Shown: in pieces, positions 46,801 to 58,135 of the stretch
Layout of the letters: every line of letters begins with the position of its first letter
Numbering within the stretch: the first letter of the stretch is position 1
NCBI GenBank assembly: GCA_963693305.1
Contig: OY855906.1
Span: 9,857,602-9,921,601 of the forward strand
Source: Meandrina meandrites
Taxonomy: Eukaryota > Cnidaria > Anthozoa > Scleractinia > Meandrinidae
Length of the DNA stretch: 64,000 nt
Direction: 5' to 3'
The notes under the pieces: model-generated
What the model was told of the DNA's origin: nothing
Database searches by the model: none
The model's input: only the letters and a program-made list of their open reading frames with translations
Program-made: the position numbers and the translations under genes

Positions 46801-49800
46801 TGCTATCATGCTTAAAGCATAATAGAGTAATTGTTTAAATAATAAATAGTATCAAATCTTACCATATATAGCTTTGAATTGGCGTAAAATTTTGATCTGT
46901 CATAGCTCAACTGCCCTTGAATGTTATCCAGGGTGAATTCTCCCCTTGCTTCCATCTTGGAGGAAACAAAAATGACCCTTGCATCTGCAGTAACAGATTC
47001 TTTCATCACAGGTAGCAACTTCAGCACCAGAAGAAGATGGCTCAAGTAATTCACCTGCAAAATTAGTGACATTTTCAAATTTAAGCCATCCATCCATTCA
47101 TTTTGTTCTTCTTGCATTTATTAACTCACTTCCTCATTCAAGATATTATAAAATCTTTATTCCAACCTCTTCTTGATAGATGGTGTTTTTCCATCTTGAA
47201 AACCACTGCATTGAATACCCTCTGGACCAAGCAAGAATGGCGGGGAGCTACTTTAAAATTGTTTATATGGGGAGGCTTCACCCAAGGTCCAAATTAAACC
47301 CATTACCCTTCTTTCATACAGCTATTTCAATTAACGTTGTCGGATTAAATCTTCAAACCTACAAGTCAAGACCGAATGGTGCCATGGGTATTTACTGCAA
47401 TTTGCATATCACCATTGAGGAAATCTACAAGTTTGTATTTTTGCACGTGGAATATTTTGTTTTTCTTTCCGTGAAACCTTTCTTGTATCTTTTCTTTCAC
47501 CGTTATGTGGTTTGGATTATTCGTTTTAAATGAAATGAGGCGAAAAAGGATCTTTTCTACACATGTCTGTAGAGAAAGGAAACGAAAAACGTCTTGTTTG
47601 CTATATCGCTGTATCTCATTAGTATTCAGCACACATGGAACACTCTTTCTTCGCCCATACTACCTTTCGGTCTTGTCTTTAAGCTTTGAGCTTCGATCCG
47701 GCAACGTTAATTGAAATAGCTGTATACCATTTTTGACAGAAAAGGTACCACTTACTTTCGATACAAGATGGCGCCCATTTCATATACCTACAGAACGATT
47801 ACTGCATCTTTCCTTAAAACCCCTTAAAGTACTTGAATTAATCAACTGAAGGGGCAAGGGCAAGAATCACAGATTGAGTTTTTGGCGAAATTGAACATTG
47901 TCAAAACAACTCCAAATTTCGCATGCGAGTTTGTTTACGTGTGTTAAACACTGTCCTGTATTTTTTCCCGTTGTTGTCTGCCTTGTTTCCAAAAAATTAC
48001 GCATGCAAAAACTGGACTTTGACGAAAGAAACCTTTTGTTCCGCGAAACAATGAAATCAGCGAAGTTGAACCGATTACTGTTTTAACTCTACAAAAATTA
48101 ACCCTAGGGGTTAGGGTAAGGTTAGGGTTAGCGTAGGGTTATCCTAGCAAAAATAAAGAAATCTCTTCTTTTGAATTGCATGGCATGAGTTGGTATCTAA
48201 ATAAAGTCAAGGATTAGTGTCTAGAGAGTGAACGTTTTGCAATCCGTGAAAAAAGAAAACACTATTACGGTATATGAAAAAAACTTTCTCATGCACTGTT
48301 TTCTGGAAAAGTAAAAAAAGAGCAAGATGTGACATTTCGTAGATGCTACTCTGATGCTGCAAAAGGCTTTGAAATTTAGTGATGCTATCAGCAAAGCGCT
48401 TGCCATTTATGCTTTGTCTGCGCGACGAATTACAAAATCATTACGGAAGAAAACGTATTCGAAATTTCTCAGCGGTAAATTTCGCTAAACCGTCGCGTTT
48501 GGAGCGTAAACATGTCAAGTTTTGGCAACTCAGCCTGTGTGTATCTGGTCATGAAACACAGGTTTCGAAAACTTTTGCGTCGACGTTTTATGTTTCTTCA
48601 ATGAATGTCGACAGCAAATGGCGCCTTTATATTTCTGGTAAATGCTGAGACAGCGATCTTGATCTTTGGTTCACTTGCAAAACGCGACAGTTTGTCTAGA
48701 CAAACTTGAATGTTTTGCTAGATCGTGAGAAAACGGGCTAAAAAGTTAGCCGTTCACGGTAGCTCGAAAATGGCAGTAAAAGTCTGGTTTCATAAAACGG
48801 GTTTTTCAGACAACACAAAAGAAGTTAGTTTTAAGCTGAATAGGCTGTTTCTCCTACAGGCATGTTATGAATACACTGAATCGAATTTAAGCCGGCTGGA
48901 AAACCGATGGAAAAGAACAAGTCAGCTTAAACAAACAAAAAACTTACATGCGAGCCCGGGTTCAGTCTTGTCCTTTCATTCCTCTCGACAGACAGCGATG
49001 AAGCAATCAATGGAATTCCATGATGTGCACTCACAAAATCTAAACGGTTGATTTTCATTCCGCTTGACTTGCAGTAAGCTCCTATTCTGTTCTTTTTGGG
49101 CGCGCATACTATGAATATATCGCGAAAGCCGCGTTTCGCACACGTGAAATGAATGAAGACTGACTTTGCCGCCACGCCTTTCGCTCGACTGTCAAGTCAC
49201 GCTCAAAAATAACGCAATAATCACGATCAATGCATTAAAGATTATTATGGGATATCCCTGAGTTTCTTCGACACGGACAGTCCTACGCTCAAAATTCAAC
49301 AGAAAATTATAGTCTAAAAGCCAGTCTTCATTTCCAAACATTCAACACGCCAAATCATGGCAAATGAGCCCAAACAAACGAAGGTGAACTTGGTTTGGAA
49401 GAGAAGGGCGTTTAAACTCTTTCCGTCTGGAATCAGAGTCCCGATCATGGAACAAACGAACCTCGCTTCTTTGAGGCTCGCTAGCGATCTTGCGGGTATT
49501 CAGACTTTATGATGTCCTTCTACCACCAGACGGGCGCAAATATATGTCAAATAAGCGAGAATCAGTGGAGAGAAGTGCACTTCATGCGCGAAGGTGAGCA
49601 TTCGACTTGTCCGATTAAAATCTGAAACAGTACACTGAAATTGTGTTTCAAATCCATCATCTGTCTGGCCTAATTAAAATAATTAACATTAAGAAATCAA
49701 TTTTGAACAGGAAACTTATCAAAATTCATTTTCATATATTTTTTTTTTCAATGCTTTGTGTGCAAACTGACCTTGATTAGCAAATGCTATCCCAGCATTG

Positions 49801-51968
49801 CATATTAACACATGCAGTGGATACCCAGTCTTTTTAAATTCTTCCACAAATTTAACAGTTGAACTTAGCGAGTTTAGATCAAGATGCATGTACTCTAACA
49901 GGAGCTGGTGACTGGTGCCTGGTTCTCTCTCTTGTTGCTTTGCCTCGGTCTTGGCAGTGCCTGAGCTTTTATCATCACATTGGCTTTCTTGGACACCTTG
50001 ATTGAGTTCATTTTCCATCTTTTCAATGGCCTTCAGAAAAGGAGACAATTTAATGAAATAAATGTTGACGAGAGTAAAGTTGATTAAAAAAATTAAATTT
50101 TTCACCTAATAACAGTCACCCACAGACCCCCTACCCCTCTCACAAGCACACACACAAACACCCGCCCTCCCCATTCTCTCTTGTTTTGTTTGAATACCTG
50201 GTCATTTCAAGAGAGGCAAAAAAGAGGGTCAGGACATCCTGCTTCTGGTACCATTCTCTTGCAAAATATCATCCAAAATTTGTTCCTCTTTTTACCAGCC
50301 TGGGAACGCCATTTCTCACCCCCATTGTTCCCATCTTCCAGGCCCCCCACATCCCTCCTCAAGCACGACGCAACATGTCATGAGCGATGAAAAAAGCGAA
50401 TAAGAACCTCCTCTGGACGTATACAAAACATGGACCCTGGTCCATGGACCACCCTGTGGACCGTGGAACTGGTCCATGAAACACCTCATGGACCCGGTCC
50501 ATGGACCACTCTCGTGGACCTGGTCCATGGACCACCCCTGGGCCTGATTTTCATCATGTATGGTGGATTCAGGGCGGAAAATAGCAGTCGGACTTTCGAC
50601 ATTAGCCGACCACAATTTGCTAATGTCCGATGAAATTCCAACAGTGGTTGGGCAAAATGTCTGGACAACTTTTTTTTTTTGCTTTCGAGTGCAAACACCA
50701 ATGTTCTATGTTAATATCGCATTAGATTAGCAGGCTCACATATTGAGCAGTACTGCAATAATGTCTGACCTCACTTTTGTTTTGTCTGATCAAAATGGTG
50801 ACACTCCACTATGTCAGCTTTATTTTATCAGTATTTCTAACAGCATATGTATTTAAAGCTTAACTTTGTTTGTAACGAATCTAACAGATAAGCACTAGAT
50901 ATTTTGCATCCCATCATAACAATGATAGGTTAGTATGTTCTGTTGTACTTCAGTGATTGTTTGAAAACTAATATCGAGCAAAATCAATGAGGAGAACACC
51001 AAAACCTCACATGCCCATGCTGGCCCATCATAACTGGCAAAAGCTTCAATTACATAATAGAAAGTAGGAACTGGATATTGAGTGTCATAAGTCCGAGTTC
51101 TATACAATGTCCCCTGTCTAATTAACCTTTACACTGACAGGTACAATTTGCTTTTGAAAACAAGGCATGGTCCATCAGGTGGTCCATGGACCAGGGTGGT
51201 CTATGAGGTTGCCCATGGACCTGGGTCCATGTTTTGTATACGTCTGGTTCCATGTACATGTGTACAATGAAAAACAGGCTTAGCTAGGGGTGGTCCATGG
51301 ACTGGGTCCACAGAGGTCGTCCATGGACTGGGTCCACAGGGGTGGTCCATGGACCCAGGTCCATGTTTTGTATACGTCCTACTATGTCGGTTGTTTATTC
51401 ACCCATTTGTAGTATTGTTTTCATCCTGTGGCATGTCTAAAACCTCCTGAAACTTTCTGAAACTGTTAACTTTCGAATAAAGGGCTCAAACTTGTTTTCG
51501 TTTCTTTTAGTGTTGCTCGCGAAAGTTTTGCGAGCGCGAGCGATATTGACGTCATGTAGCCGAATCGTAACGCGCGCTCTTGCCTCGTAAAAATTGTAGT
51601 AAGACCTTAAAATCTACTTGCAAATGGGCCATCATGCGGTCATCGTACGTATATAAATTCTTCCGGACCAATGCCGGCTTACTTCAGCGTTTTCTTTCAT
51701 TCATCCATCTTTAATACAGTCAAGCAAGCATAATATCAGCACCAAAGCCTATTTATTTGTGCAGATTTCAAAGAAGTGCTCTATTCTTTACACAGTTTTA
51801 CAGTACCTCTTTCGCTCGCTCCTCCGAACGACAAGCGATAATGACCCTTGCTCCCATTCGAGCGATGGCTTTGGCAGTCTCATAGCCAATTCCTGTATTT
51901 CCTCCTGTGACAATAACTGTTCTTGAGGATGGAAGAGCTGGAGTTGGATGAGAAGACGAGGCGCCCAT
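43818..51968 (-). CDS. Short-chain dehydrogenase/reductase, retinol dehydrogenase/WWOX-type, 348 aa
   Basis: NAD(P)-dependent oxidoreductase of the SDR superfamily; substrate unknown. Minus-strand exons: 51807-51968, 49772-50030, 49635-49669, 46863-47054, 45269-45343, 44553-44755, 43818-43938 (349 codons with stop). Seen: cofactor motif TGGNTGIG (residues 21-28), basic CRSEER after strand 2, HLDL (103-106), NAG (132-134), GFETQFQVNYLSHLLL, VIFVSS (Ser183) and catalytic Tyr209-x3-Lys213 in FYANSKLYM, then ALHPGVV and a C-terminal ALWKYSIE as in RDH11-14/WWOX. Odd: residues about 62-98 are a polar Gln/Glu/Ser-rich insert between strand 2 and the DL motif. The third exon is only 35 nt and has no GT donor; the sixth uses a GC donor. 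Alternative start: in-frame ATG at 52013 adds 15 residues. Family is certain, subfamily not. Confidence 0.9.
44783..44959. mobile_element. Foldback MITE with CATATTGGT motifs
   Basis: Left TAGAGCGTTTTCATATGACA...CAGCCATATTGGTG, right ACCAATATGGCTGCTAGTCA...GAAAACACTCTATA. It begins 28 bp upstream of the dehydrogenase exon 44553-44755 on the minus strand, so it lies next to that acceptor. Part of a related element (ACCAAGCCATTCCTCCGAGC) is seen at about 52305. Confidence 0.65.
45921..46286. mobile_element. TTAA-inserted MITE (366 bp)
   Basis: TIRs AGGGGCACTGTCAC and GTGACAGTGGCCCT with TTAA on both sides (45917-45920, 46287-46290). TTAA targets are typical of piggyBac and Kolobok elements. 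No transposase. It lies in the dehydrogenase intron 45344-46862. Confidence 0.75.
46390..46555. mobile_element. GGAATTTCC foldback MITE, copy 5
   Basis: GCTCCAGAAAATATCCATAC, CCATGGAAGGTCGATGGAAA, GGGGGGTCTCAAAAGCCAAA, AACTGGAATTTCCAGAGGGG and GATTCAAACCAAAAAACC: the family consensus read from its other strand. Confidence 0.7.
47319..47722. mobile_element. TA-inserted MITE (404 bp)
   Basis: TIRs CAGCTATTTCAATTAACGTT and AACGTTAATTGAAATAGCTG with TA on both sides (47317-47318, 47723-47724). Arms extend through CTTCAAACCTACAAGTCAAG-like sequence. Dehydrogenase intron 47055-49634. Confidence 0.75.
48101..48142 (+). repeat. Short interstitial telomere-like repeat
   Basis: GGGGTTAGGGTAAGGTTAGG and GTTAGCGTAGGGTTA: four to five degenerate TTAGGG units inside the dehydrogenase intron. 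TTAGGG is the ancestral metazoan telomere repeat. The rest of 47733-49634 shows no supportable exon. Confidence 0.6.
49631..49637 (-). other. Anomalous 5' splice site after the 35-nt exon
   Basis: On the minus strand the exon ends TTTCAG and the next bases are TGTACTG. Reading phase and SDR homology need the exon to end after CAG, giving a TG-AG intron. A cut before GTGTAC would restore GT but shift the frame by one base. Either a non-canonical donor or a missing G in this sequence. Confidence 0.6.
50415..51379. mobile_element. 965-bp foldback element with GGTCCATGGACC arrays
   Basis: The ends GGACGTATACAAAACATGGA and TCCATGTTTTGTATACGTCC are perfect mirrors. Both terminal regions carry clusters of the 12-bp palindrome GGTCCATGGACC and variants (50438-50540; 51170-51362). 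A second inner copy of the right end, TCCATGTTTTGTATACGTC, is at about 51226-51244. The centre (50560-51160) is non-repetitive and non-coding. It lies in the first dehydrogenase intron. Confidence 0.7.
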
Positions 51969-52030
51969 TTTGGAAGTCACTCGAGGTGAACCCAGTACTT
52001 GCTGTGACGTCATACAGGACTTTCGATGGT

Positions 52031-52050
52031 GGGGGGGGGGGGGGGGGGGG
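52031..52050 (+). repeat. G20 homopolymer upstream of the dehydrogenase start
   Basis: Twenty consecutive G on plus (C on minus), 63 bp upstream of the chosen dehydrogenase ATG, followed by further G-rich stretches (52135-52149) and C-rich ones (52210-52247). It may be promoter or 5' UTR sequence and could form a quadruplex. Confidence 0.7.
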
Positions 52051-52832
52051 CGAAGAAAAATGTTGAAAATAGTGTTTGCAGAAAGCAAAAGGCCGAAATA
52101 AATTGTTTGCAGACACGAAATTGGAAAATGCTGAGGGGGGTGGGGGGGGAATGTTTCCACAAACGCAAACACAAATTTAAAAAAAATGCTTGTGACGACC
52201 AATTTTTCATTCCCTCCCCTTCCCCAGCCCCCCTCCCCCCCACCCCCCAAAAAAGAGAGACATAACGGTCCCTCACTAATAACCTCCCGGGGTTTCTTCA
52301 TGTGGTGTACCAAGCCATTCCTCCGAGCTCGAAAATTGAACTCTATTTTATGCAAAAACTAGATGGAAGGATAGATAAAAGCAAACGAGAATTTGGAAAA
52401 TTCTTCTGTCCTGTACCATTAACCAGCTCGCCCCAACCAGACCCAACCGAAATTTTAGGAAATTCTTGGTAAATGGTATGCCAGCATTCGCGTACAAGAG
52501 GTTTTAGTCTATTTAGTTTGAGTGACATTTCAAAGGACGTTACACAAAGGCGGTTGTGAGCAGAGCTGGTCACTTAATACGAGAGAGGTGGCAAGAAGAC
52601 AAGAGAAGCGGTTTGGACTGTATGTACGAGGGAAAAGCCCAAAAGTGATTTTATGTCGTTGAAAATTTTGCCTTGATCGTAAAATAAGGCAGGTATGTCA
52701 AAACCCCAGTTGGCAAATCTAAGCATCATACATTTACAGTTTATACTAGCAAACGCGGAGTTGAACTTTCTTGAATCAGTTTTGTACACACGGTGCTACG
52801 ATGCTTAAAATTAACAAAAAGAGCACTTCTTT

Positions 52833-52991
52833 CAGTGGCGGATCCAGCCCTTCAGCTAAGGAGGGGGCCCGCTTGCTATGAAGGTTGAATTCTGCGAAGA
52901 TAATTCCGGCACTTCAAAGAAAATGCGCTATTTCCTAAAAAATAAGGTGGGGACCCGGGCCCCCCGGGCCCCTCCCCTGGATCCGCCACTG
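52833..52991. mobile_element. 159-bp MITE with CAGTGGCGGATCCAG ends
   Basis: CAGTGGCGGATCCAGCCCTT at the left is mirrored by CCCCTGGATCCGCCACTG at the right. GGGACCCGGGCCCCCCGGG is a further inner palindrome. Ends resemble widespread hAT-type MITEs. It lies between the dehydrogenase start and the 3' end of the intronless gene. Confidence 0.7.
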
Positions 52992-53523
52992 TTTCTTACA
53001 CTGGAACAAGATTTTGATGAAGATTCAATGCTAAAATATACAATTTCTTTGGCGCAAGCGCTAGCGCATAAGGCAAAGCTTGAACTCATGACTTTTTTTG
53101 GCAGATCCGTTCTGGTATTTTTCTTCTTCTTTTCCTTTTGTTTTTCTCGGCCATCTTACTCTCGCTACCTTCTTCTCTTCACATCTTTTTAACTTTCCCG
53201 AAATTAATGTTTTTATAAATACTTGTAAATAAGAGATCAAGTTTTCTCTTTGAGATTGATCAATTGCGGAATGTTGGCCTGTTTAACCACCAATTTTGCA
53301 CCAAAATCTCATTTGTTGATCATGTATTTTCGATTAGCTCTTTAAGAATGCAGACGATATTCAAAATCATAAAACTGCGCTGACATGCCACTTCCTGACG
53401 TAACAAGTGGTTCATCGACTAACCCTTCAAATCCCGGACCATGAGAGTCAGTAGCCTCAACCGGCAGCCACGGCAAAATAATACACCGGAGCCGGTAACT
53501 GCTGTTTTATGTTTAAATACAGT

Positions 53524-55119
53524 TTAGAACTTCGAAAACGGTAAAGAACAGTTAAAAGCGAACCTCTTGGCCGTTTTACCGTCATTTTTGCCTCTCACTA
53601 TAGCAAAGAGGTACTCTGAGAAGTACAAAACAACCATAACTGTACATACTACATTGGCGATAACGTGGGATCGCCACTTTTTACTGTTCCAGACTCTTAA
53701 CACGGCGACGTTGAACAAAGTCACTTGCAACCACACAGAGATGGTGTTAAAAACGACATCTACAGCAAGCCCGGTAAGGCAACGCCAAAGAAACTCCCAG
53801 AAAAGACCCGAAAAGTAATTCTCGGAAGTTTGAAAATTATCGGGGTACAGAAACTTATAGAGTTGAATGAATCCCACGGCCGTGACCAGAGCGTTAGCTT
53901 CTGTGAGAAGAAGCTGAATACTAACATCCGCTACGAAACGCATGCTTCGTGGCGTACGAGCTTGTCCCGCTCGGAAGTTCCTTGTTTGCGATCTGCTACA
54001 GCGTGACAGCAGTTTGTAGACGTATTCCCAGATGTGGTCTCGCATCGTGACAGTAATGCGTTCCACAAGATCGACCAAAGCATGACCAACTCCCAAAACA
54101 ACAAATAACGAAAAGCTCGTCAACTCTGCTTGCATAACACGAAAAACTAGGGCTGATCCAGTGTACAAACTACTGACTAAGAGGTGTAGAACCCCAGGGT
54201 GAACCAAGCTGAGCTTTGGTACTGCTGTACGGGCTATTACTTTAGGGATACACACAAATAGTGGGCTCACTCCCGCAATGAAAACCTTTTCAATCTCGGT
54301 TTTCTCGTCGTACCATGAAAAGATCTTATAAACCAGTAAAAAACTGATCGGTATTCCGAATATGAACTGCAGTGCTAACAAACCTGCAACCCTACACAAT
54401 GTCTTCTTGCTGTACATTCGCTCGGGTATAATTCGTTTGGCGATGATAAAGCTATTCCCGAGGACCATCGAGACAAACAAAGCGTTCAGCGGATAGCTCA
54501 TCCAGGAAATTTTATAGATGCCAAATATCTGTAAGAACAGCCGATAGCAAGTGTCTGTAAAGGCAGCAAGGAGGTTGACCGCTAAAAGGTTAAGTTCTTT
54601 CATAACTGACGGACCAAACATGCAAAGCATGACGAAGAAATGCCAAAGCTGAATAAAGAAGCCTTCGATTGACTGACCTGTGACTCGAATACTCTGAATT
54701 ATCTGAGGCATACTGTACCACCTGGACGTCTTTTCATAGCAAAGATCGGCCGTGTTGAAATCTATCACTGCCACTGCGATGGCCAGTAAACCAATGCTAA
54801 AGCCAAAGATGAACTGCATTGCAAAGACGGTCTTGAAACACGTAACAGCCGATTCCCAGCCTGGTGAACGAGAAAGTTTCCACGTCATTTTGCCAGAACT
54901 TCCGAGAGGGGGGTCGAATTCTTGAAACACCGCGTCGTTTGGATCAAAGTCTGTGAAATCACTCAGTGCGTTTTCTTGAACCAAAGCTTCTACTTCCTGG
55001 CTGTCGTTGTGCTGGCCGGCACTCGTTCGTCGATATGTTGTTGCAGAGGAGTTCTCGATCACGCTTCCGGTGAAACTTTCGATAATGTAGACAAGAAATG
55101 CTACAACGGCTTCCAACAT
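53524..55119 (-). CDS. Intronless multi-pass membrane protein of unknown family, 531 aa
   Basis: A single uninterrupted minus-strand frame starting at ATG 55119 (MLEAVVAFLVYI) and ending at 53524. The frame is open eight codons further upstream, but without another ATG. The N-terminal hydrophobic segment (residues 1-20) is followed by a polar, acidic stretch (about 22-80) and then about ten further hydrophobic helices, with a basic loop RSQTRNFRAGQARTPRS (about 376-392) between them. The phrase QFIFG occurs twice, in FAMQFIFGFSIGLL (about 99-112) and LALQFIFGIPISFLL (about 248-262), hinting at an internal duplication. No recognised transporter, channel or receptor motif. Its neighbours have many introns, so a retrocopy origin or an intronless family is plausible. 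Length, composition and clean membrane topology support a real protein; function unknown. Confidence 0.8.
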   Translation of the reverse strand: MLEAVVAFLVYIIESFTGSVIENSSATTYRRTSAGQHNDSQEVEALVQENALSDFTDFDPNDAVFQEFDPPLGSSGKMTWKLSRSPGWESAVTCFKTVFAMQFIFGFSIGLLAIAVAVIDFNTADLCYEKTSRWYSMPQIIQSIRVTGQSIEGFFIQLWHFFVMLCMFGPSVMKELNLLAVNLLAAFTDTCYRLFLQIFGIYKISWMSYPLNALFVSMVLGNSFIIAKRIIPERMYSKKTLCRVAGLLALQFIFGIPISFLLVYKIFSWYDEKTEIEKVFIAGVSPLFVCIPKVIARTAVPKLSLVHPGVLHLLVSSLYTGSALVFRVMQAELTSFSLFVVLGVGHALVDLVERITVTMRDHIWEYVYKLLSRCSRSQTRNFRAGQARTPRSMRFVADVSIQLLLTEANALVTAVGFIQLYKFLYPDNFQTSENYFSGLFWEFLWRCLTGLAVDVVFNTISVWLQVTLFNVAVLRVWNSKKWRSHVIANVVCTVMVVLYFSEYLFAIVRGKNDGKTAKRFAFNCSLPFSKF

Positions 55120-56643
55120 GCTGCTCTTCTTCACTTTTTTCAAATCAAAGCTGAGTCAGGACCGCGTTTATAAAGTTCAGTTTTGATCCTTGATCCGAAA
55201 ATGCTTAATTCTACAAATTTCAATTTCGTAGCGTCACCCAACCTTGCGCTTTGTCAAAAATCGACGAGAAGCCTTTTCTCGGAAATTGAAACTTGATATT
55301 GGTTGTCCAAAGAAGGACATCATTATGGCGGCTGCATGCTATAAATACCGTCATTTCCTGCAATATTCTAGGCTAAAAAAAATACGCTGCAAAGCTATAA
55401 TTTGGACAAAACACTTCTTTCTTCCAGCTCCATAAGTTCTGATACTGTTCTTTTAAAGGCCCACTGCAAAAACCTATTCGACGAGTTCCAACCGGTTTGA
55501 ATTCTATGTAAAATGACACAAGAGAGAGTGTTTGGTCAATGTTAAAAAGAAACAGTTTCTTGTTTGGAAAAATCGGTTAAAATGCTTAGTATTCCAACTG
55601 ACATCAACCTCATTCCCAGGATCTCTCTTCTTCCGCTTCCCCTCATTCTCTTGTCCACGGGGCTTGAAGAAGAGACTCCCTGGATACTGGGCTGAAACAC
55701 ATCCTCTGGACGTGCTGTGGATTATAATTCTGAATCAGAGAACCAAGGCCTGGATCTGTGTTTGTATAAAATGCAGTAACAACTGGCGCAATAAACTGTT
55801 TAAAATTAGAATTTGAAGTTTAAAATTAGTAGATGGGCACCACACCAGTCCCCTACCAACCTGGCGTGCTATTGTGTGGGGTTCAACTGTCTTTTGGTGT
55901 TCCAAAAATAATAGTTTTATTTATCCCTTCTTTAAAATCGTTTAACCTTCCACCAAGCAGACAAACTTGTTGATCGGATAAAGTCTAACTGTGCCATGGT
56001 TTGAAAACTTTTCATTCAGCCTCAAAGTGAGCACTCGAGAGTTTTCCCGAAGTTGTTACACAATCATGGCGGGACCATTGCCTAGCAGCTTGGAGACGAA
56101 ATTTTGCGGGCTCAGTCCAGTGTCGGAGATGGGAAGTCGCAATCAGCGGGTGCTTGTTTCCCAGACGGTATCATACAGGAACCCCTTTTCAAGTAACTGA
56201 TTATTACTCTGCAAGAAAATGAACAAAACAAACAGCTACCAATTAACATGACAGTTTTATTTACTAACAATTACATTATAGCTTACATCATAGGCATTAT
56301 GCCCAGAAAACATTTTCGAACATTCCAATTCAAGTTCGATGTCGGGTGAGCGATATTGACTCCTCCAGTTTACTCTTCTTAATTGAACTATGGCTATAGC
56401 AGTAACCGAATATCGTTCACAGTTAATTTAAGTTGCACTAAATACCTTCGAGTTCAAGTTCAACGTGACCACAACACAACTAAAACGAGAGACCAGAAGC
56501 TAATCAGCATTAGCTAAAAAAACAGCAGGTCACTTAAGCTAAGGACGAAACGTTTCTATCTCTCGTCCTTTTCTTTAAATATCAGAATGAACGCAACGCA
56601 AGTAGGTCCAACTCAACGATCCTTTTTGAAATCAGCCTTCCAA
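55120..56643. other. Upstream region of the intronless gene; no gene seen
   Basis: Between the intronless gene and the last exon of the acidic-protein gene, both on the minus strand. It should hold the former's promoter and the latter's 3' UTR. A small inverted repeat (CCAGGATCTCTCTTCTT / AAGAAGAGACTCCCTGG, about 55616-55683) is present. Short frames (55532-55816, 55991-56200) lack any family signature. Confidence 0.5.
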
Positions 56644-58067
56644 TCATTCCACGTCAAGCAAGCCCTCATCCCACAATGACTTGACCAGTGATAAACGCTC
56701 ATTTTCGACAAGCTGTAAGCTGTTAACTGCTATGAACTTGTCGCGCTCGCTTGTGATCTGCCGTAGGGCGTCTTTGTAACGAGATGGAAACCTCAGGATT
56801 GAACAAGGCTGAAAATTGGAGAAGAACATGTATTATAAAAGGAAGCAAACAGTGCCGTGCCGTGATCAGGCTCTATGAATTCGTCTCTTCCTCCGGCCGT
56901 TGAATTGTTTAGGAAAACTGAACAAATTCAGGCACAGGGCTCGTACTCTTTTTTGCTTTTGAAATTCCATGACTTCGCCAAGTTTCCATGACCTAAACTT
57001 GACCATTTTCTTGGAAATCATCTTTCATTTTGGGTACGTTTTTACCATTTTCTTCGCGAAAAAATCCAATTTATTTTGTACTATTTAATAAACATCATTT
57101 TCCATGACTTTCCATGACCCATACTTAAATTTCATGACTTTCCAGGGCTGGAAAATGAAATTCTAAAACTCCATGACTTTCAAGGTTTTCCATGACTAGT
57201 ACGAACCCTGAGCTAAATCCTGCAACGGACTAGCATCCCCCCCATCTTAGCGGGGAAGCAGTGATTCCTTAGTCACTTCTTGCTACGAAAATCGGACCCC
57301 CCCCCCCCCCCCCCCCCCCCAAATACCAAGTAACAACAATCTCACCTTCATTTTCAAATACAAGACCCTTTGGGGGAATCCTGATACATTTCCTAGTTAT
57401 TTAGCTACTTACACTCTTATCCCCAACCATATGCGAGGTTCTGTCGTTCTTGACAGAATGTAGGACTAAAATGTATTCGTCCCCTCCCTCCTCGTTATCA
57501 AATTCTTCATTTTCGTCCCCACTCCCTTCCTCGTCGTCCTCGTCCTCGTCCGCGTCTTCTTTGTCCTTCTCATCATCTTCTTCTGACTCGGCTTTCTTGC
57601 TTTTCTTTTTTGTTTCTTTCGCCTTCTCTGTTTCCTTTCCTTTCTGCTTCTTTGCACCTTTCTTTGAGCCTTTCTCGTCCTCCTTTTCGCTCTCTTCCGA
57701 TGCCTCCTAAACAATAGTGAATATTTTTTTCATATTTTCACGGCACAATCGAAAATTTAATTACACGCGTTTGGGATTTCAGACAGCAGAAGCAATAGTT
57801 TCATCAAATAAACTATGTACCAACCTCCTCACTATCCTCCTCTTCTTCCGCTTCGGACATTTCCTCGTCACTTGCATCGCCTCCAGCGACGCCGTCCGAC
57901 AAGTCTCCGATCATAATTCGCACATGGTCGGGATGTAACAGTTTGATGTTACTTTTGTCGGAGGGCGCGCTTTTCTTTTTTCCTACATGGAAAAATCGTG
58001 GTATTTCAGTGAGAGCTTATTGAAGGGGGGCTAGCGCGAACGCAGGCCCCCACTACCAGAAATTATA

Positions 58068-58135
<68 letters not shown>

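Noticed and set aside
48379..49051. Two plus-strand frames in the long dehydrogenase intron
   Set aside because: No recognisable family, no splice-linked neighbours and repeat-rich surroundings.
51798..52355. Extended dehydrogenase frame running upstream to 52355
   Set aside because: The extra N-terminal part translates a G20 tract and low-complexity Pro/Gly sequence; only the ATGs at 51968 or 52013 are sensible.
57450..57710. Serine/phenylalanine-rich plus-strand frame
   Set aside because: The complement of the Glu/Lys-rich tract of the minus-strand exon 57413-57706.
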